Shown here: positions 7,402 through 10,415 of the stretch, one piece after another | Layout of the letters: each line of letters opens with the position of its first letter | Position numbering within the stretch: position 1 is the stretch's first letter | DNA from: JBBQUP01 sp038212305 | GTDB lineage: Bacteria; Bacteroidota; Bacteroidia; Bacteroidales; Marinilabiliaceae | Assembly: GCA_038212305.1 (NCBI GenBank) | Contig: JBBQUP010000111.1 | Span: 1-10,415, forward strand | Direction of reading: 5' to 3' | Length of the DNA: 10,415 nucleotides | Translations under genes and position numbers: made by a program | Notes under the pieces: model-generated | The model's input: the letters and a program-made list of their open reading frames with translations, nothing else | The model's database searches: none | Told to the model about the DNA's origin: nothing

Positions 7402-7415
7402 TCCCCTCACGGGGA
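7402..7415 (+). terminator. Short GC hairpin after the OmpA pair
   Basis: TCCCC (7402-7406) and GGGGA (7411-7415) form a 5-bp stem with the tetraloop TCAC, 39 bases after the copy 2 stop. It stands out in AT-rich DNA. The following AATTTAAAATTTAATAAG is AT-rich but not a T-run, so it is a weak terminator or a 3'-end-stabilising hairpin. Confidence 0.4.
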
Positions 7416-7470
7416 ATTTAAAATTTAATAAGTCAAGTGGTTCTGTAATATTTTCTCTTTTCCCTTGCAT

Positions 7471-7490
7471 TTGGCATCTATAAAAGCCAA
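7471..7490 (+). other. Stem-loop in the DUF393 leader (1)
   Basis: TTGGC (7471-7475) and GCCAA (7486-7490) form a 5-bp stem around a 10-base loop ATCTATAAAA; a T-G wobble could add one pair outside. This is short enough to occur by chance. It is noted because two more stem-loops follow before the gene. Confidence 0.25.
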
Positions 7491-7517
7491 GTTATTTAAT
7501 TGTAATAGAATGAAATA

Positions 7518-7552
7518 ATGCTTTCCGAGCAGAACCTCTAAACAAAAAGCAT
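7518..7552 (+). other. Stem-loop in the DUF393 leader (2)
   Basis: ATGCTTT (7518-7524) and AAAGCAT (7546-7552) are a perfect 7-bp inverted repeat around a 21-base loop. The right arm shares base 7552 with the left arm of the start-codon hairpin. The two could therefore stack or compete slightly at their junction. Confidence 0.3.
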
Positions 7553-7585
7553 CATTCAACGGTTAAGATTAAAACTGTTGAATGA
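7552..7585 (+). promoter_or_regulatory. 13-bp hairpin enclosing the DUF393 start codon
   Basis: Left arm 7552-7564 (TCATTCAACGGTT) pairs with right arm 7573-7585 (AACTGTTGAATGA) over 13 bp with one G-U wobble; the outer 9 bp are perfect. The loop is AAGATTAA (7565-7572). The ATG start at 7582-7584 lies inside the right arm. In RNA this would hide the start codon. As DNA, TCATTCAAC-N16-GTTGAATGA could instead be an operator for a dimeric regulator. Confidence 0.6.
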
Positions 7586-7956
7586 ATACGGAGTTTAAAA
7601 GTCAATTGTATTTTGATGGTGATTGTCGAATGTGCTCTGCTTTTGCACAGATTGCTAGCAATAATAGCCCTTCAAATGGGTTAGAATGTATTGATATTAA
7701 CCTCGGTTCTAATCTTAACCCTCAAGGTGAAAAAACGATTGAGCCTATTGTTGATGCGGCTATTTATAAACGTAAAGGAGAAAGTTTTTTTGGTGTTGAA
7801 GCCATTGAGCAGTTATTGCTTGACACGAAATTTCCCTATCAGTTGCTTGGTTATTTGAGCAAGCTATTCCCTTTGCAACTAAAAAAATGGGTTTATAGTT
7901 GGGTTGCCAAAAATCGGCGGAGGTGGTTCGGAAGGATTAGTAGTAATAAAGTTTAG
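7582..7956 (+). CDS. DUF393 (DCC family) thiol-disulfide oxidoreductase-like protein
   Basis: A small cytoplasmic-type protein of 124 residues with no signal peptide. The N-terminal LYFDGDCRMCSAF holds the family signature Asp-Cys-x-x-Cys (Cys15, Cys18) at the first strand of a thioredoxin-like fold. The C-terminal half has YQLLGYLSKLFPL and YSWVAKNRRRWFG, matching the family's Y-x-x-(I/V)A-x-N-R end. Length is normal for the family. The family is named for a presumed redox role; its substrates are not known to me. The start is firm: TGA at 7579-7581 sits in frame directly before the ATG, and the next possible start (TTG 7606) leaves almost nothing before the motif. It faces a minus-strand gene 17 bases away and seems to be a single-gene unit under its own structured leader. 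Confidence 0.88.
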   Translation: MNTEFKSQLYFDGDCRMCSAFAQIASNNSPSNGLECIDINLGSNLNPQGEKTIEPIVDAAIYKRKGESFFGVEAIEQLLLDTKFPYQLLGYLSKLFPLQLKKWVYSWVAKNRRRWFGRISSNKV

Positions 7957-7973
7957 ATTCAGAAATACACCTT

Positions 7974-8522
7974 TTATTTATCAAGTTCCAGATCACCCTC
8001 TTCGTAAAGCTTGAAATTTCTTGCCAGTTGTGATAAAAATGAAGTCATCGATTCCAATGCTTGCTGTGTTTCGGGGTTGATTTTTTTATTAGATAGTTTC
8101 AAGAGAAATGTGCTGTAAATGGCTGTTAAACAGCATTCAATATCGTTGCTAAAAGGAGCAGCACTTTTTAGTTCGAACTGACGGATGTGGGGAAGTGATC
8201 GTTGATATGCATTGATATATACTGCCATTCGGGTGCTGCGTAAGAGCATTGTGTGAAGCTTATTTACTTCATTCATTAAATTAGTAATGACCTGAATATG
8301 TCCTGATGTTTCTTTTTTTTCAATTTTCATCATCTCGGCAAGACTTTCCCACCAGTCTCTAATAGCTATGATTTTATCTGGTTCAGCTTTGTATGATGGA
8401 ATTATTGTTTGATCGATTTTTTTAATATCTAAGTTGCTCGCTCGAATAATATCTTCCACTTGCCACATGTATAGCATATATTCAATGATATTTTCGTTCC
8501 GTTTTTGTTGAGCTATGATCAT
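7974..8522 (-). CDS. DUF4924 family protein
   Basis: A 182-residue, mostly alpha-helical, probably cytoplasmic protein with no signal peptide or membrane segment. The N-terminus (MIIAQQKRNENIIEYMLYMW, then QVEDIIRASNLDI) matches the DUF4924 family, which I know only from Bacteroidota and which has no assigned function. Other landmarks are IRDWWESLAEMM at about 54-65 and INAYQRSLPHI at about 103-113. It is last in the minus-strand run, 64 bases after the S4 gene, with no clear promoter in that gap, so it is probably transcribed from upstream. The position suggests, but does not prove, a link to ribosome or translation quality control. Function unknown. Confidence 0.82.
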   Translation of the reverse strand: MIIAQQKRNENIIEYMLYMWQVEDIIRASNLDIKKIDQTIIPSYKAEPDKIIAIRDWWESLAEMMKIEKKETSGHIQVITNLMNEVNKLHTMLLRSTRMAVYINAYQRSLPHIRQFELKSAAPFSNDIECCLTAIYSTFLLKLSNKKINPETQQALESMTSFLSQLARNFKLYEEGDLELDK

Positions 8523-8586
8523 GGTGTTATTTGCAGTTGATGACAGTTATTCATTTCTATTTCAGCTTCCGACGGAATCAGATTTG

Positions 8587-8985
8587 TTATTCCCAATCGC
8601 TATCCGAATCCATTAAATCATCCAAATCGCGACGGTCTTTTTTCGTTGGTCGCCCTAATCCTCGTGGCCTGCCCATAGACGAAGCCAATTTAGCCATCTC
8701 CAATAAATTAAGTTGATCCGCTGAGGTAATATCCTGGATGAATTCGGGTACTAATTTGGCTCCCATGCGGTTGCCTATGGTTTGAAGCGTTTTATAACTT
8801 CGAATGATTGGAGGTGTTTTAAGCGATATGACATCGCCAGGTTTAATTATTCGTGAGGGTTTAACTGGCATGTTATCCATCAGCACTTTGCTTTTTTGAC
8901 AAGCTTCGGCTGCTAGGCTTCGAGTCTTGAATAACCTAACAGCCCATAAAAATTTATCTATGCGTACGGGTTCATTCAGTTTCAT
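8587..8985 (-). CDS. Hsp15-like RNA-binding S4 domain protein
   Basis: A 132-residue basic protein, close to the length of E. coli Hsp15 (HslR). The S4 domain occupies about 7-53 with VRIDKFLWAVRLFKTRSLA and then RIIKPGDVISLK. A basic stretch GRPRGLGRPTKKDRR and an acidic tail (DLDDLMDSDSDWE) close the protein. Hsp15 binds stalled 50S subunits that still carry peptidyl-tRNA, and the related RqcP of Firmicutes acts in C-terminal tailing of stalled chains; which role applies here is uncertain. It lies 59 bases after pth, which acts on the same kind of substrate. This fits one operon devoted to peptidyl-tRNA and ribosome rescue. The ATG at 8985 puts the S4 domain at the usual distance from the N-terminus. 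Confidence 0.9.
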   Translation of the reverse strand: MKLNEPVRIDKFLWAVRLFKTRSLAAEACQKSKVLMDNMPVKPSRIIKPGDVISLKTPPIIRSYKTLQTIGNRMGAKLVPEFIQDITSADQLNLLEMAKLASSMGRPRGLGRPTKKDRRDLDDLMDSDSDWE

Positions 8986-9009
8986 TTAGTCTCTTTTAGT
9001 GTGCATGGT

Positions 9010-9025
9010 AAGTATCAAAATACTT
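9010..9025 (-). other. Palindromic stem-loop between pth and the S4 gene
   Basis: AAGTAT and ATACTT form a perfect 6-bp stem around a 4-base loop, 19 bases after the pth stop. No T-run follows on the minus strand, so it is not a good terminator. It might be an RNA processing or stabilising hairpin inside the operon, or chance. Confidence 0.3.
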
Positions 9026-9044
9026 CAATAATAATTGGTAGCGA

Positions 9045-9668
9045 CTATTGATTGTTATACTGAGTCATGGTTAATGATAGGCCTTGAGTGGCGAAACTTT
9101 TAATCATGTTAATTGCCATATTAATTCGTTCGGGAAGTTGCTCTTTTTCGTCAGGTTCCCATTTTCCTAACACATAATCAACCTGTCGGCCGCGCGGAAA
9201 ATTATCGCTTAAACCAAAGCGCAATCGGGCATAATTGCTATGTCCAAGTGTTTCATGAATGCTTTTTAGGCCATTGTGTCCGGCATCTCCGCCTTTAGGT
9301 CTAATTTGAATTTTTCCAAATGGTAAAGCTAAATCATCAACCAAAATTAAAATATTCTCTAGTGGAATTTTTTCGGCTTGCATCCAATAATGAACTGCCT
9401 TACCGCTTAGGTTCATAAAAGTGTTCGGCTTAAGCAATAGCAACGTCCGTCCTTTGTGTTTGTAGGTTGCCAATGCACCTAATCGTCGTTCTTCGAACGT
9501 AAGTTCTTCTTGATGAGATAAATGGCTTAGTATGTCGAAGCCAATGTTATGACGAGTGCTAACATATTCAGAACCAATATTTCCTAATCCAACAATTAAA
9601 AATTTCATAGAAGGAGCTCGATGAGTTTTTTTCGGTGATAGATATTTAGAGAACCAAGGATTAGCCAT
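9045..9668 (-). CDS. pth: Peptidyl-tRNA hydrolase
   Basis: Cleaves the ester bond of peptidyl-tRNA released from ribosomes, recycling tRNA in the cytoplasm. The core begins MKFLIVGLGNIG at residue 21. Counted from that Met, Asn10 and His20 (in STRHNIGF) fall at the E. coli Pth catalytic numbers. Downstream come KPNTFMNLSG, LILVDDLALP with the catalytic Asp, and GGDAGHNGLKSI with the conserved Asn. The open frame gives 207 residues with a basic N-terminal extension; starting at ATG 9608 gives 187, the usual size. A candidate -7 box at 9691-9698 would put the longer start on the transcript, so the choice is open and I keep the long form. It follows ctc and precedes the S4 gene, an order I recall in other Bacteroidota. 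Confidence 0.93.
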   Translation of the reverse strand: MANPWFSKYLSPKKTHRAPSMKFLIVGLGNIGSEYVSTRHNIGFDILSHLSHQEELTFEERRLGALATYKHKGRTLLLLKPNTFMNLSGKAVHYWMQAEKIPLENILILVDDLALPFGKIQIRPKGGDAGHNGLKSIHETLGHSNYARLRFGLSDNFPRGRQVDYVLGKWEPDEKEQLPERINMAINMIKSFATQGLSLTMTQYNNQ

Positions 9669-9690
9669 TGAACTTGAATTATTTTACTTG

Positions 9691-9698
9691 CTAAAGTA
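9691..9698 (-). promoter_or_regulatory. Candidate -7 box for pth
   Basis: On the minus strand this reads TACTTTAG, one mismatch from TAnnTTTG, with no convincing TTTG at -33. Transcription would start near 9684, about 16 bases before the upstream pth ATG. It would be needed if the hairpin after ctc terminates efficiently. Confidence 0.25.
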
Positions 9699-9730
9699 TG
9701 AAAAAGCATTAGTTAATGACCTATAAAGCA

Positions 9731-9762
9731 AAGCCTCCATACAAAAATATATATGGAGGCTT
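9731..9762 (-). terminator. Strong hairpin after ctc, probable terminator
   Basis: AAGCCTCCATA (9731-9741) and TATGGAGGCTT (9752-9762) form a perfect 11-bp stem around a 10-base loop, 19 bases beyond the ctc stop. On the minus strand the stem runs into TTTGCTTTATAG, a modest T-rich tail; on the plus strand TTATATTAATTTTT follows. It looks like a Rho-independent terminator that ends ctc or lets part of the transcript continue into pth. Confidence 0.75.
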
Positions 9763-9781
9763 ATATTAATTTTTAAATGAA

Positions 9782-10351
9782 TTAACCTTTTTGAGCTGCT
9801 GCTCTTGCTGCTCTGGTTAGTTTAACCGAAACAACAACGGCATTTTTAGCATTCAAGATCTCAAGATTATCGTATTTCAATTCTTTAACTTGGATGGTTT
9901 TACCAAGACCAAGGTGATCGATGTTGATATCTAATGTATCAGGAAGATTTTTAGGCAATCCTTTAGCTTTTAATTTGCGAATCTCAAGTTGCAATTTACC
10001 TCCTGATTTAACACCTTCTGCTAACCCATTCAATTTAACTGGGATTTCAATGGTAATAGCTTTGTCGTTTGATATTTGAAGAAAATCGATGTGAAGAATT
10101 TTTTCAGTTACAGGGTGAAAGCTAATGTCCTGAAGAATGGCTTGGATTGATTTCCCTCCAATATTCAAATTCAGGATATACACATTGGGAGTGTAAACTA
10201 ATTTTTTAAATTCTTTCTCTTCTGCAGAGAAATGAAGGTTTTCTTTACCCCCATACAATACACAAGGTACTGATTCGGCGCGACGTAATTCTCTGCTGGC
10301 AGCTTTGCCAATGGCCTCTCTAATGGTGCCATTTAATTCAATGGTTTGCAT
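9782..10351 (-). CDS. ctc: 50S ribosomal protein bL25 / general stress protein Ctc
   Basis: A 189-residue two-domain bL25 (Ctc/TL5 type), which binds 5S rRNA in the central protuberance of the large subunit. The N-domain (about 1-92) has the typical start LNGTIREAIGKAASRELRR, then VPCVLYGG and FHPVTEKILHIDF. The C-terminal TL5-like beta domain (about 93-178) has IPVKLNGLAEGVKSGGKL and LPDTLDINIDHL. The protein ends in an Ala/Lys tail. E. coli has only the short N-domain form (RplY), so the length marks the Ctc type. It is the first visible gene of the minus-strand run, with a promoter-like box 27 bases upstream, and is followed by a strong hairpin that may make its transcript more abundant than that of the distal genes. 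Confidence 0.95.
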   Translation of the reverse strand: MQTIELNGTIREAIGKAASRELRRAESVPCVLYGGKENLHFSAEEKEFKKLVYTPNVYILNLNIGGKSIQAILQDISFHPVTEKILHIDFLQISNDKAITIEIPVKLNGLAEGVKSGGKLQLEIRKLKAKGLPKNLPDTLDINIDHLGLGKTIQVKELKYDNLEILNAKNAVVVSVKLTRAARAAAQKG

Positions 10352-10377
10352 TTTAATTTTTTTTAGTTTGTGCTACT

Positions 10378-10385
10378 CAAAATTA
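10378..10385 (-). promoter_or_regulatory. Candidate -7 box for ctc
   Basis: On the minus strand this reads TAATTTTG, an exact TAnnTTTG. Transcription would start near 10371, leaving a leader of about 20 bases. No TTTG was found at the expected -33 distance within the window, so the call rests on one box. Confidence 0.4.
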
Positions 10386-10415
10386 AGTCCGTTCAAATGG
10401 ATGACCTAATCCCCC

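Noticed and set aside
8567..8577. Dyad TTCCG-A-CGGAA between the S4 and DUF4924 genes
   Set aside because: An 11-bp symmetric site with a 1-base centre cannot fold as a hairpin, and one occurrence is weak support for a protein site.
8531..8716. 61-codon plus-strand open frame
   Set aside because: Most of it overlaps the S4 gene on the other strand, which has clear family motifs; the peptide resembles nothing.
10391..10415. GTTCAAAT followed by CCCCC at the right edge, resembling the T-loop and acceptor of a tRNA
   Set aside because: The bases flanking the loop do not pair as a T-stem, and a plus-strand tRNA ending here would have to overlap the ctc start.
1..10415. CRISPR arrays, insertion sequences, phage genes, defence systems, rRNA or tRNA genes
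   Set aside because: No regularly spaced repeats, transposase-like ORFs, terminal inverted repeats or RNA gene folds were seen; gene content is conserved core genome.

Overview
The window looks like a low-GC chromosomal segment of a Bacteroidota bacterium, probably class Bacteroidia. The evidence is the gene content: a DUF4924 protein (a family I know only from this phylum), a two-domain bL25/Ctc, a 30-residue AURKAIP1/COX24-type ribosomal peptide next to an HU gene and an RNase E/G gene, and long OmpA proteins with a Bacteroidota-style N-terminal barrel. Starts lack clear Shine-Dalgarno sequences, and several upstream regions carry boxes resembling the Bacteroidota -7 element TAnnTTTG. I see no mobile element, CRISPR array, tRNA or rRNA. 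Most of the window is conserved core genome.

Layout, left to right. (1) Bases 1-1835, plus strand: the 3' end of an HU-family gene, a tiny very basic ribosomal-protein gene, and rng (RNase E/G). A 14-bp hairpin with a T-rich tail lies between the tiny gene and rng. An intrinsic terminator overlaps the rng stop codon. (2) Bases 1836-4208: an AT-rich leader with candidate promoters and a possible 29-codon ORF, then a full-length DsbD with all three cysteine pairs. (3) Bases 4209-4688: a 480-bp gap without a gene, holding a post-dsbD hairpin and an imperfect 17/18-bp direct repeat. (4) Bases 4689-7362: two tandem paralogous OmpA-family genes four bases apart. (5) Bases 7363-7956: a leader with several stem-loops, then a DUF393 (DCC family) thiol-disulfide oxidoreductase-like gene whose start codon lies inside a 13-bp hairpin stem. 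(6) Bases 7974-10351, minus strand: a run of four genes read from the right, ctc (bL25), pth, an Hsp15-like S4 protein and a DUF4924 protein. A strong hairpin separates ctc from pth.

How the genes fit together. Both ends serve the ribosome and RNA: a small ribosomal peptide and RNase E/G on the left, and bL25, peptidyl-tRNA hydrolase and an Hsp15-type rescue protein on the right. The middle serves the cell envelope: DsbD supplies reducing power to the periplasm, the OmpA pair probably tethers outer membrane to peptidoglycan, and the DUF393 protein carries a CxxC redox motif. I found no clear undescribed multi-gene system. The best leads are regulatory: the hairpin over the DUF393 start codon, the hairpin ahead of rng, and the direct repeat upstream of the OmpA pair.
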